In this document: positions 1 to 11,348 of the stretch, piece by piece
Numbering within the stretch: position 1 is the stretch's first letter
Layout: each line of letters starts with the position of its first letter
Assembly: GCF_947623445.1 (NCBI RefSeq)
Contig: NC_135241.1
Coordinates: 19,656,501 to 19,720,500 of the forward strand
From: Clavelina lepadiformis
Lineage: Eukaryota > Chordata > Ascidiacea > Aplousobranchia > Clavelinidae
Length of the DNA: 64,000 nt
Direction of reading: 5' to 3'
The notes under the pieces: generated by a model
What the model saw: the letters and a program-made list of their open reading frames with translations, nothing else
Told to the model about the DNA's origin: nothing
Databases searched by the model: none
Program-made: the position numbers and the translations under genes

Positions 1-13
1 TTGTTTACCTCAG

Positions 14-2728
14 CTAATGCCAGTGTTGGAACACACAACACAAACCACTCATGAAATTATTGAATTTTTTGAAGAGGTGCTAAGCTTCCGATTTCCTTAC
101 TCCTGCTACAAACAAGTTTTTGTAGATGAAACATATCAAGAAGTATTGCCCTATGCATCAGTGAGCTTGTTTAACACTAATTTACTATTCAGTAAAATTG
201 TGCTTGACCAAACTCCTATTACAAGGAAGGTTATGGGAAAAGCTATTGCTGAACAATTTTTTGGTTGTTTTATGTCACGTGAGACATGGAAGGATTACTG
301 GGTACCAGCTGGAATATCTGGATACTTGTATGGCCTCTGGCTTAGAAGCGTTTTTGGTAACAGTGAGTATAGACATTGGATCGCTTTAGAAACTGAAAAA
401 TTATGTCAATATGAAACCAGAGAAGGCCCTCTCGCTCTGCATCATGATAGCAAAGATTCATCATTTTCACGACATTTTCCTCATCAGCACCCTCACACTG
501 TTTCGCTTATGCACTACGAAATGATGCAGACTAAAGCCCATCTTATCATGAGACAAATTGAAAATCGAATCGGACCGCAACTCTTGCTGCAGGCCTTTAA
601 TAAATTACTTTCTCTCGCCAATACATCTGCTCAACAGAAAGTGCCAAGTTCAACGTGGTCAACCATGCTTTTGTCACAAGCTGGCTTTTTAAAGTCAACC
701 TATTCTGTTTCTGGAAAAGACATCTCAAATTTGTTTGACCAGTGGGTTAACAAAGGAGGTGTCATTTGCTTTAACGGCAAGTTTGTATTTAATCGTAAAA
801 GAAATGCAGTTGAACTTGACGTGCGGCAAGACACAACTAACAAAGGAACACAAAAATATGTTGGTCCACTTACAGTCCGGGTTCAAGAACTTGATGGCTC
901 TTTTAAGCACACCATTCAAATTGAAGAGAACACAATCAGACACGATTTACCATGCCATTCCAAAAGCCGGAGAAATAAACGCAAAAAGATCCCATTGTTG
1001 AATGGTGAAGAAGCTGACATTGATCTCAATGTAATGGATCCAGATTCACCAGTTTTGTGGATAAGAATAGACCCAGATGTGAATATTCCAAGGTTGATCC
1101 ACTTTGAGCAGCCAGATTACATGTGGCAGTACCAGGTTAAATTTGAAAGAGATGTGGTTGGTCAACTGGAGGCTATAAAGGCGTTGGAAGTTTATCCAAC
1201 TGCTGCAACCAGAACAGTTCTGAATGATATTGTTGAAAACAAACAGTTTTATTACAAGGTACGAGAAGAAGCATGCCTGTGTTTGGCAAAAATTGCAAAT
1301 GCCATGTTGAGCAATTGGACAGGGCCGCCTGCTATGTTCAATATTTTTACTCGCTTTTTCTGTTGTGATACGTCACCTCCAATAATAAGAATGAATGACT
1401 TTGCCAATTTTCAACAGTACTTTATACAAAAGAAAATTCCCATTGCCATGTCATTGCTAAAGAATGCTAACAACATGTGCCCTAAAGAAGTTGTACATTT
1501 TCTTCTGGATCTCATTAAGTTTAATGATAACTCAAAAAACCAATACTTAGACAATTATTACAGAGCAGTGTTGGTTGACAGTTTAAGTAATACCATCACA
1601 CCAGCAACAAATGTATCATCAGAACATAAATTTATCGCAGACTTAATGCCAATGGACATACGAGCGATTGTGGATGAAGTAACTCGGTGCTTAAACTTAG
1701 AGAAGCATTTGCCTTCATACAAATACACGGTGACTGTTAGCTGTTTAAGAGCAATCAGAAATCTTCAGAAAAATGGTCATCTTCCACCCGATGCCAATTT
1801 ATTCAAAAGTTATGCTTTGTCAGGTTTTTTCTATGACGTAAGGCTTACTGCAGTAGAGTGTTTGGTTGACTTAATTAAAGCCACCGCCAGTGTGGATGAG
1901 CTTAACTGGTTATTGGACTTGGCTTCCGAAGAACCCATTGCCGAAATAAAACGTGGCATTTTGCACGCACTCGTTCGAAATCCTCCTTTTGTAAAAGGAA
2001 GCAACTCCCCTGTTAACAATGCAGAGCTTGTTGAACGTTTGTGGCGTTACATAAGTCAAGATTCATTTTACGACTCTAGGCTTAGATGCATGGCCATTGA
2101 TCTATATCATAAACTGTTTGGAAAAAGCAGACCAATGTGTTTGCCAGCTCCCAAATATGGAGTTGTAGTCAACCTAAAGGAGAGAAAAACACAAATCAAT
2201 CCTAATGCTATCAAAAGATCAGCCTCAGCTATTTATCAGGATTTTGATTCTGTGGCTGCACCAGTAAAACTGAAGAAACCAGCATCAATGCCTGTTGTTA
2301 CGTCTCATTCCGATGAACAGTCGAGTAAAATTAAAATGAAGATCAAATTTGGAACACAGTCGCAAAGCAACAGCACACTTGACACAGATGATGTGATGGC
2401 AGCAGAGAGCCTTATTTCATTGTCCCATGGTGATCTACCATCAAGACCATCTACACCAGGCAGTATGCAGGAATCAACATCATGGCAATCTCCTCCTAGT
2501 GCTTTGACCAGTGAATTTTCTATTGCATCAGTTTCCGAAGGTAAACCAAAGCAAGAATACATACAAATGCCACAACCCCTGGTTGCTGCCAAGGAAAAAA
2601 AGAAGAAGCGCAAACATAAGCACAAACACAAGCACAAACACAGAGGTGACAGTGACTGGTCGTCACCAGCTACTCCAGCCAGTGCAGTGAACTCTCCATT
2701 TTTTTCTGTAAATTCTCCTCTAAACTAA
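14..2728 (+). CDS. TAF2: TFIID subunit 2, last exon (5' partial)
   Basis: TAF2 is the aminopeptidase-like scaffold subunit of the general transcription factor TFIID and helps bind initiator DNA in the nucleus. This 2.7 kb stop-free exon encodes about 904 residues that match the C-terminal three quarters of animal TAF2: the end of the M1-aminopeptidase-like fold, then the HEAT-repeat region (motifs such as QELDGSF, CHSKSRRNK, TGPPAM, CPKEVV and TVSCLRAIR), then a low-complexity tail with a Lys/His run near 2594-2645. The reading frame is open upstream of the ATG at 17. A pyrimidine-rich acceptor ends at 13, so the exon begins at 14 with a Leu codon and that ATG is internal. The 5' exons lie outside the window. 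Stop codon is TAA at 2726. An unbroken exon of this length is notable for a gene that has many exons in vertebrates. Confidence 0.95.
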   Translation, partial: LMPVLEHTTQTTHEIIEFFEEVLSFRFPYSCYKQVFVDETYQEVLPYASVSLFNTNLLFSKIVLDQTPITRKVMGKAIAEQFFGCFMSRETWKDYWVPAGISGYLYGLWLRSVFGNSEYRHWIALETEKLCQYETREGPLALHHDSKDSSFSRHFPHQHPHTVSLMHYEMMQTKAHLIMRQIENRIGPQLLLQAFNKLLSLANTSAQQKVPSSTWSTMLLSQAGFLKSTYSVSGKDISNLFDQWVNKGGVICFNGKFVFNRKRNAVELDVRQDTTNKGTQKYVGPLTVRVQELDGSFKHTIQIEENTIRHDLPCHSKSRRNKRKKIPLLNGEEADIDLNVMDPDSPVLWIRIDPDVNIPRLIHFEQPDYMWQYQVKFERDVVGQLEAIKALEVYPTAATRTVLNDIVENKQFYYKVREEACLCLAKIANAMLSNWTGPPAMFNIFTRFFCCDTSPPIIRMNDFANFQQYFIQKKIPIAMSLLKNANNMCPKEVVHFLLDLIKFNDNSKNQYLDNYYRAVLVDSLSNTITPATNVSSEHKFIADLMPMDIRAIVDEVTRCLNLEKHLPSYKYTVTVSCLRAIRNLQKNGHLPPDANLFKSYALSGFFYDVRLTAVECLVDLIKATASVDELNWLLDLASEEPIAEIKRGILHALVRNPPFVKGSNSPVNNAELVERLWRYISQDSFYDSRLRCMAIDLYHKLFGKSRPMCLPAPKYGVVVNLKERKTQINPNAIKRSASAIYQDFDSVAAPVKLKKPASMPVVTSHSDEQSSKIKMKIKFGTQSQSNSTLDTDDVMAAESLISLSHGDLPSRPSTPGSMQESTSWQSPPSALTSEFSIASVSEGKPKQEYIQMPQPLVAAKEKKKKRKHKHKHKHKHRGDSDWSSPATPASAVNSPFFSVNSPLN

Positions 2729-3278
2729 ATATGTTTATTTGTTTTATTGAATATTGCTGCATTGCTTTTTACCATAACCATAAGTATACTGCGTTAAAAG
2801 ATGAAATATCATACTCTCTTTGTGGGTTTGTTTGTGGACTTTAATTAATTTTAAGAAATTCTAGCCAGCCATTAGCATAAAAAATTCTGCTTGTATTATT
2901 GACAAGCTAATGAAAGTTAAAAGGTGTTTTGTTTGTTTGGCATTTATGGGTAAATATTCTTAATTTGATGCAAATATCTTGCCTTTCCGTGCTGTTTTGC
3001 TTTGCTATGGTTGGATTGGTTTTAATAGTAGTCATTGTTGCATTTCACTGCCCAGCAATTCATTGTAGTTATGCATTTTGCACTATATACTAATCATGTT
3101 AAATTCACAAGTGGCATATCTTCAAGTTAATGTCATTGAGTTTTATATTTCTCGTCACTATTTTTTCTATTTCACTTTAGGTGTACTCTTTGTAACCAGG
3201 CTAATTGTTATTATTGTGATGCAATGCTATGCTAAGCTGTTACTTTTGAACTCATAGAACGCAGTTATTCCTGAACAA
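2729..3278. other. TAF2 3' flank and LRRC61 upstream region
   Basis: AT-rich sequence with no convincing ORF. It should hold the TAF2 3' UTR and the LRRC61 promoter. An AATAAA lies at 3309-3314, just past the proposed first LRRC61 exon, so the two transcripts may overlap slightly. Confidence 0.5.
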
Positions 3279-5192
3279 ATGTCTTCACAAAAAGGTTGGC
3301 CATTTTTAAATAAACATTTTCAACATCACTGTGAAAAGTTAAGTTTCTTACTCTGTAAAGTAACTTTTTGACTTGCTTATTTCCAAGTGGAATTAATTTG
3401 AAAACCAAAGACGTCTTGCATTGGATTCCAACTTAAAGTGTCATTTTGTTTAGGTGAAAATGAGGGTCATCTCACAAGGCTAAGGCTGCTCCAAGCTGCT
3501 GGAGAATTTGATACTGAAAGCATTCAATATATTAATCTCGGCCATCAGGGGATTCAGAGTATTGAAAGCATATCTGAGTGCAAGAACATAATCAGACTCA
3601 ACCTGTCATTCAACAGAATCACATTTTTAAATCCATTAAAGGAACTTAAAACAATAACATTTCTAAACCTTTCTTCAAATCATATAACCAATTTAGGTAT
3701 GTATCATGCAAGTAGTTTTACAGTTTTAGTTTTCCTGTGTTTGTAAAAAATATACAACAGAATCTCTAAAGAATCCTATATTGTTATGATCTTTTCAAAA
3801 GTGTTTATGGTAGTGACACTTTGATAAACTTGAGAAAAGATGGATGATACTTATTAAAACTGTTTAACTAATACAAACGTAGTTATCAATTCTAATTATA
3901 AACTTGCTAATGCCAGACCCGTTGTCAACATTGGAAACACTGGAAGAACTAAATGTTGCTGGAAATATGATTGGCAGTTGCGATAGATTGCGATGTTTGA
4001 CTGGAATCGTGAATTTGCAGAAGCTGAGACTACAAGATAGAATAAACAACTTAACAAATCCAGTTTGTCACAACGAAAGTTACCATTCCACCACTTTGTC
4101 TCTTTTGTCACAGCTTCTAGTACTTGATGGTCGGTAGCACATTAGTTCAGAACTTTCTACAGTTTTTCTTTCTTGAGACATACAAAAATAGTTTATAAAC
4201 TGTAAGTGCCCATGATCATTTGCTTCTAGGAGAAAGAGTAAAAGGCAGAGGGAGTGAGCTTTACAAAATGTGTACAGAGTTGGACAAACAGCTGCAATGT
4301 AAGTACGTTTTGCATATGATTGTCATGAAAAAGTGCTGTTGTAGGCCACATTTCCCTGCCATCTGTAACATTTGTCTATTTGGCAATTACAATATTTTTA
4401 GCAACACTTAACATGTGTATATACATACACTTTAAAATTCTGATCATGTTTTGGTGCTACAAACTTAAGCAACTTCCTCAAATATAAATCATTGTGTTAA
4501 AAGCTTTTTCTCATGGGCAAATGTGCCCCTGTGATGCATGCAAAAACAGTGAACGCGGTAAGTAGAATGGAAGAAATTCTGTAAAGTTGACAGTGTTTGT
4601 GTGTAACAGTTAAATTTTTAATAATAACTTAAGGTTTTGGGTGCAGTGAGTAGTTGGTTAAAATCATTGGCTCATTTATTTATTAAATGACAGACGTAGT
4701 ACTGAGTTTCCAAAGACTGTTACTTAATAGTATTAACTTTTGTAATTCATTTGTGTTGGGTGACTTTTTGAGGCTTATCAGTGGTGCTAATTTGTTCAAA
4801 ACAGGATTTATTATTTTGTAAAGTTTTAAGATAAGGAAATCTTTCCTGATCTTGTAACTGTTCTGTACACAACAATCATTCAGTATATAACTTATACAAT
4901 ATTAATATGTTATAATTGTTACGTAAGCGTTAGTTTGGTTGAGCTGGTAGCATTTTTGAATGTGCTGCAAAGTTAATTTAAGTTTTTTATACATTCAGCT
5001 GGAAGAACATTTGGCCCAGTTGCTGAGCGACCTTCACCAGAACCGTGGTTAAAGAAAGATTACTTTTCTTTTGATGAGAAAGAAGCTAAAGTAGACAATG
5101 CGATTAAGGGCTTTGAAAAAGTGTTGAGTGACTGCAAGAAACTCGATCAAATCGTGGCTTCTAAAATAAATGAGCTTAGTTCCGCGCAGTAA
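3279..5192 (+). CDS. LRRC61: Leucine-rich repeat-containing protein 61
   Basis: Five exons: 3279-3294, 3454-3696, 3917-4129, 4230-4298 and 4999-5192, giving 244 residues; human LRRC61 is about 259. All junctions keep phase. Exons 2-3 encode LRRs of the LxxLxLSxNxIxxL type, followed by the cap-like segment NPVCHNESY. Exon 4 encodes GERVKGRGSE, which matches the diagnostic LRRC61 GERVIGRGSE. The C-terminal exon is a charged helix. No in-frame Met exists in exon 2, so an upstream start exon is required. The best candidate is a 16-nt exon (MSSQK plus one base) whose phase fits, although its donor (GTTGGC) is weak. The molecular function of LRRC61 is poorly defined; it is probably an adaptor. The identification is strong, the first exon moderate. 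Confidence 0.88.
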
Positions 5193-5793
5193 TTATTTGC
5201 ACACATTGTAATTTTTCTACTTCTATTAAGTTATGCATGGATTTTGTACTTTCAATGTTTCTTTAACATTTTGATATATTTTTTCTATTTTAAATTTATT
5301 TTAACTATTTTTGTATATATGAAATATCTAAATGAAGTATGATAGTTAATGATCTGAAGTAGCAAAGTTTTTCACATATTTACATTCCATATTTTGTGAT
5401 TTTTTATAAATTTTATTTTTTTATTATTTTTTGATGTGATTTTTCTATTTTGCAATTATTTGATGGCGCACATTCCTTGGTAACTTGTAATTGTTGCGTT
5501 TTTCTGTTCTGCGTAATACCAGAAATTTCAGTCAAAAATGAAATACATTTATTTCTTATACAAATGCAAAAGTTGACCGTATCCAAATTTTTTTTGTAAC
5601 TGCTTGCAAGAGACAAGAAAAATTATTATTACTGACTGCATATTTTCGTTAAAAATTTTAGAAATACTATACTATTTCAAAAGGTGTGGCAAGTGTGAAT
5701 TCCTGCAAATCACAGATGGTATTTTTAACTTCTTGTGAAAAGTGATTTAACAGGTTAGGGCTTTAAATGGTCAGTTGTTGATACAAAAGTGAA
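5193..5793. other. LRRC61 3' flank / ALDH6A1 copy 1 upstream region
   Basis: Very AT-rich, with T-runs around 5393-5430. No coding signal found on either strand. Presumably the 3' UTR of LRRC61 and the promoter of ALDH6A1 copy 1. Confidence 0.5.
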
Positions 5794-8700
5794 ATGCTCA
5801 AATACTTGCAGTCGCCAGTTAAGGCAAGTAATCCTTTAAAAAGAACCAAGTATTTAAATATGCTGTAAACCTTTTTGTAAATAGTTATTTTCCATGTTGT
5901 TAATAAAAGTGTTCATTTCCTGTGGTCCAGTAAAATAAGAGTCTTTTCTTATATAGCATTTACAACCCCTTTCTTGGAAATAACATTTGTAAATTAGATC
6001 CGTACACATTCTACTACAACGACAAACTTTGTACCATTTTGTGTTTAGGCCCTCAGGACACCTGCATTTTATGCAGCATACAGAAGTACGTCAACTGCAG
6101 TGAGTACTCGGTGTTTACATACAAATGAAACCTTACTGACATTTTCCGTGCTGATAAACTACAATTTTTATTTTGTTTTTTATTTTAGACCACTAAGCTC
6201 TTTATTGATGGCAAATTTATGGAATCTGAAACTGACAAATGGATTGATCTTCACAATCCTGTAAGTATTGAGAACATGTCAGTTTGAAAGAGGTGACACT
6301 AATCATGAAACAAAAAGTAGCTTTCAAATATTGCATTTCCATTAGCCTGAGTTGAATTGTAAATTAAATGTTGTATTATTTGCTGAAATATTCAGTTAAA
6401 ATTTCCAAATAAAAGAATTCATTACAGGCAACAAATGAAGTGATAACAAGGGTTCCGGAGGCGACACAGGATGAGATGCAAGCCGCAGTTGCAGCTGCAA
6501 AACGTGCATTTAAGTCATGGTCTGATACCTCTGTGCTTCACAGACAAGGAATTATGTTCAAATATCAGCAATTAATCAAAGATAACATGGTAAGATGTAA
6601 AACTTAAAAACAAAAGTTTATGTGTCTACCTAACATATTTATTTTGTGAGCGCATGGTTTTACATTTAACACTTTCAGTGCATTCATTTACAAAAATGTC
6701 TTAATGTGTATAGAAAATCACAAATTGAATAAGTTATCTATATCTGACAGAATGAACTTGCAAAAAATATAACGTTGGAACAAGGCAAGACACTTGCTGA
6801 TGCTGAGGGTGATGTCCTTCGTGGCATACGTAAGTTTTGTGATAAACAAATTTTTTATGTATGTTTTAACTATTTAATTTGAATTTCTTTGCATTTAAGC
6901 CAATGGTATTTTATCAAGTTATGTTCTTTTCACAGAGGTCGTGGAACATTGCTGTAGCATAACTTCCTTAAATCTTGGGGAAACAATGTCATCAGTTGCA
7001 AAAGACATGGACACATTTACATATCGATATCCATTGGGTGTTTGTGCTGGAATAACTCCTTTTAATTTCCCTGCTATGATTCCTTTATGGGTAAGAAAAA
7101 GAAAAACTGCAATATACAATACTAATAATAATAATAATTGTTTTAAGTATATCCTTGATGTGCTTGGTTTAGAAATACAAATGATACAAACTTTTGGCTG
7201 ATTTTATCCAAAGATGTTTCCAATGGCAATGGTGTGTGGAAACACTTACGTACTGAAGCCATCGGAACGCGACCCAGGATGTTCAATGCTTTTAGCTCAG
7301 TTAGGCCAAGATGCTGGCTTTCCTGATGGCGTCGTCAATATTATTCATGGAGCCCATGATGGTAACCAGATTTAGGGAATGTTATGGCATGTCTCGTTTG
7401 AAGTAAAGCAGTTAACCTGATTACTCTGTACAGCAGCAATTGCTATGATCATTGTTGGTCATTTACCTAAGTTTGTCTCAAAGTGTGGAAATTGGATGTG
7501 TCATGTAAACGGATTATTATACAGTATTAAGTGCATTGTTTTAGTGCATTTTTCTCATTCAGCCGTCAACTTCATTTGTGATGACCCTGATATCAAAGCT
7601 GTATCGTTTGTTGGTTCCAACCAAGCTGGTGAATATATTTATGACAGGGCATCTAAAACTGGAAAGCGTGTTCAGTCAAATATGGGAGCTAAAAACCATG
7701 GTATCATTATGCCTGATGCAGCCAAGGTTAGTCATATAGAAGTCGGTGAAATGTTTACTTGAAGCTTGAAATTTAGAATAAAGACAGTACAGTACAGTTG
7801 CAGTATTGTGTTATTTGCCACTTAGGTTATATTTTAGTTCAGGGGCTCCTAACTTTTTTATGCCCCGCACCCTTGAAAACATTTGATATGTTCTCACATC
7901 CCGTAAAAAAGTTCTTTGTTAAAAGAAGATGAAGAAGGCAATTTATGCTTATCTATTCTTTTAGTAAGAAATTTAATTAAGCTAACTTTGGAATGTTGCA
8001 AAGACCAAGAAGCAAAGAAAACGATTACAACAACTTCAAATAAGAATTTTGAAGTGCCAATTCGTATGTTTCGCCCCTCCCGATTCATAAAATGTTACTT
8101 TGCATCTCTGATTGAGTAACTCTGTTTTAATTCTCCATGTTGTGGTTTCTCAGGAGAATACACTCAACCAGTTGGTTGGTGCTGCATTTGGTGCAGCTGG
8201 CCAAAGATGCATGGCTTTGTCAACTGTTGTGTTTGTGGGCGAGTCTAAAGAGTGGATAAAAGACCTGAAGGAAAGATCTGAGAAGCTTGTAGTGAATGCA
8301 GGTGCACTTCATTTGCAACTATGCAATGTAGCTACATAAATTTTTGTTCGTTGCAATTGCAAATAGAGCCGCAGTTGACTGACATACAAACAAAATTATG
8401 CTGCAGATTTACACTTTTTAAATTACTTTTGCCAATATTGTTTGTTGGTTTGTTCTCAGTGCTATTCTGCTATTAACATCACTACATAATCTGTTTTCCT
8501 AAAGGAGACCAACCTGGTGCAGATCTGGGTCCTATGATCACACCAGCTGCCAAAGAAAGAGCTTGTCGTTTGATACAAAGTGGTGTCAACGAAGGCGCGT
8601 CAATACTCCTAGATGGTAGAGATGTGCAGGTCAAAGGTTATGAAAATGGAAACTTCCTTGCACCTACTATTTTAACCAATGTCACAGTAAGCAGTTATTT

Positions 8701-9377
8701 TGAGGAAAGGTAGTAGTAGATCGGATGTGCAGTTAAGTTATTTAATTCGACCTTGCTTTGCAGCCCGATATGGAATGCTACAAGGAAGAGATATTTGGTC
8801 CAGTACTGATTATACTTGAGGCTGATACACTTGACGACGCGATTCAAATCACTAACTCCAATCCATATGGAAATGGGACTGCCATATTCACACAGAGTGG
8901 TGCAATAGCCAGGAAATTCGTCAATGAAATTGGTAACTGATGATTTTGCTATCTTGTGCTTATATAGCTAATTTAATAACAGCTTAGCACGACTGCTTGC
9001 TTGAAAAAAAAGGAAATACAAATGTACATTTGTCATTGTTCATATCAAGATGTTGGAAATGTTGGAGTTAATGTCCCAATTCCTGTTCCTTTACCCATGT
9101 TTTCATTTACCGGCACAAGAGCGTCATTCCGTGGTGATATGCACTTTTATGGAAAACAAGTAAGTCTTAAAAGTTGCTTAATTTGTAAGTATTTAATTCG
9201 TTTGAAGCTGTCTCAGGACGTTACAGAGCTTGTTAACTTTGAGATTACTTAGCTGGCGTAAAATTTGTTTTAAAGGGCATTCAATTCTACACCCAGCTGA
9301 AAACAGTTACACAATTATGGCGTGAAGAAGACGTGAAACATTCGAAGGCTGCTGTTTCCATGCCAGTTATGCGTTAG
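5794..9377 (+). CDS. ALDH6A1: Methylmalonate-semialdehyde dehydrogenase, tandem copy 1
   Basis: CoA-dependent mitochondrial enzyme of valine and thymine catabolism (methylmalonate/malonate semialdehyde to propionyl-/acetyl-CoA). Thirteen exons: 5794-5823, 6049-6099, 6189-6260, 6428-6589, 6751-6829, 6936-7090, 7214-7361, 7563-7726, 8154-8301, 8505-8686, 8764-8932, 9050-9159 and 9276-9377. They give 523 residues (human 535) with every phase consistent. The N-terminus ([10 protein letters not shown]...) is basic, lacks acidic residues and suits a mitochondrial presequence. Catalytic Cys is about residue 306 in GQRCMALS. The position of the usual ALDH general-base Glu is Asn (SNMGAKNHG), as is typical for ALDH6. 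[15 protein letters not shown] and PMFSFTG are present. Exon 1 pairs with a GC-AG intron (AAG|GCAAGT) and has the same length and phase as exon 1 of copy 2. No disabling change seen. A polyA signal follows at 9819. Confidence 0.94.
7843..8090. repeat. Probable truncated hAT-like element in ALDH6A1 copy 1 intron 8
   Basis: The sequence starting CAGGGGCTCCTAACTTTTT, followed by a C-rich GCCCCGCACCC stretch, resembles the terminus of hAT elements. I find no matching right terminus or target duplication before exon 9, so this is probably a fragment. The right boundary is arbitrary. Confidence 0.35.
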
Positions 9378-11348
9378 AGTTTCGGTCCTGTTGGGATTGT
9401 GCAATGCATTGAAATCTGTATTATCTGTGTAGTAATTTTTAAGCTACGAGATAATACTTCATTACCGTTAGTTTCATATGAAGTCTTGTATTCATTTTTG
9501 TTCTTTTAAGAAAAAATACACATCTCATACCTCAACCTAGCTTAAATTATATGTAAGCATTTATCAACCATATGCACTCTCTCATTTGTTGAAATACTTG
9601 TGTACCAACTTTCTAATAATGTTTTTTTATAGCTATGATGTTGAACAAACCGATGCTGTAACTTGCTTTTTTCATTCCCATTATGACATACACATTTACA
9701 GTACAGGTTCCCGTATTAGCGTAAACCGATATTGTCATTTGAGAAGGTTTGCGGTTAAGAAAATTCACCTGGACTAGTTTTGTAAGATTATCTGCTTATG
9801 TAACAAATGTGTTGAAGTAATAAATTTTAACAAGATTGACTTGGAAACAAAACTGCTTTCTTTTATCAACCTGTCCATGTACAACAGTTGTGCTGCATAA
9901 GAAAGAGAGAGAGTTTATTTTTACCATTCAAAGTAAAATTAAAAAGTATCTTATTATAATTTTAACATAATTGATTGGTGTGGGGCAGCGAAAAGACCTC
10001 ACGGCCATCTAGGTCAGTTGCAACAGACATAGGACAAATTACGATTTGATTTGTTGGGAGAAAATAAAGAGCATACAAAAACTTCAATTTAATAAGCTAA
10101 GGATAAAATTGGACCGGAGCTGGTTTAGAGATTAAATTAGGGTTGTACTTAGTTTTGTACATTTCAACTTTAAAGTTGGGTTAACACCGAGCCGGAAAAT
10201 TCTTCGATTTTTGAAAGCTTAGAGTGCCAAAAAATTCTCTCAAAATCACCGAAAAAGAAAACTCTGCTGGACACACAACACAATTTAACCAATAAGCAGG
10301 TAGCATGGGAGGCGTGCTAACTCTGAGTCATGTAGGCACTTAGTGATGACCTCAGCTAGTTATGAGATTTGGTAGAGCGACAGCGTTCTGCCTCCTATTG
10401 TTGGCAGGTGTTCCACATGGTCTGCACTGCTGGTTTTAAAAATGAAGGAACTTCCAACCTTGTTGCAGTGTTTGGGCTAATGCAATCATCATGACAGAAA
10501 GTTAACTTAGCCTGCAAACGCCCGTTTCGTCTAGTCACTAGTCAGCTGATTTATTTTACACCACTTTACAAATGTATTAGGCCTATATACACAGGAAAAA
10601 AAAGTGACTGAATGCGTTCCAAAAAAATGGTTATGAATATCCCGGTATTTAGCCACTACCAGCTGGATAAATACAGTCCTTCTTGCGGCTAAATACTAGT
10701 CTGAAACGACTAAATCCTTTCCAATCGTGTTTGGTTATGAATATCCCCATATTCAGCCGCGAGCGTCCTAGTTAATGTAAACCTGGCTAAATACTCGCCC
10801 ATATAGAACCTAGACCAGCCTGGGATTCCCTGGCTTAATCCATGCCAATTGAAATGTCGCACTTGAACATTACGTGACCAAAATGCATAATTACCAGTCT
10901 GAAAAAATTTTAATTATGTATCCTTCCAAAAAAGTCAAAGAAAAGAAAAAGCGATTACTTTCAAAATTCACAATCGGCTTGATGCCGTCTACCACAAGCT
11001 ACGAGAACGAAACTAAGGAAAATGGCATATAGTCAACTAAAAACTATATAGGCTACAAATGCAATAATTGTAAAGTTTTTACAATAAACTTAAAGAAGGC
11101 AAACAAACATTCCTCGTTTCGAAATACTGTAATGTAAACATTCAAGCGAAATTATTATTATTTAAAATTATTATTTTGGTTAATGTAATAAAACCGTATA
11201 TTGCATATGATGCAACAAGTAAAGACATTCGGACAAGAATCCAGGATAAAATGTACACAAAGCAGAGATAATAGACACAAAAAATTTCAGATTTTCCTAA
11301 ATCAACAAATTGCAATTGGTCAACAACAACTGATCCGGGTCCCGGACC
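9378..11348. other. Intergenic DNA downstream of ALDH6A1 copy 1
   Basis: Holds the 3' UTR of copy 1 and its polyA signal at 9819-9824. A degenerate direct repeat of GGTTATGAATATCCC occurs at about 10628 and 10732. No coding exon could be supported. Confidence 0.45.
9819..9824 (+). promoter_or_regulatory. PolyA signal AATAAA of ALDH6A1 copy 1
   Basis: Canonical AATAAA hexamer about 440 bp after the stop codon of copy 1. Confidence 0.5.

Noticed and set aside
17-19. ATG at 17 as the TAF2 start codon
   Set aside because: A splice acceptor ends at 13, the preceding Leu codon aligns with animal TAF2, and the protein would otherwise lack the first part of the aminopeptidase-like domain.
10360-10430. 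tRNA-like box pattern (GGTAGAGCGACAGCG)
   Set aside because: No clear B box or cloverleaf; too weak to call a tRNA or SINE.
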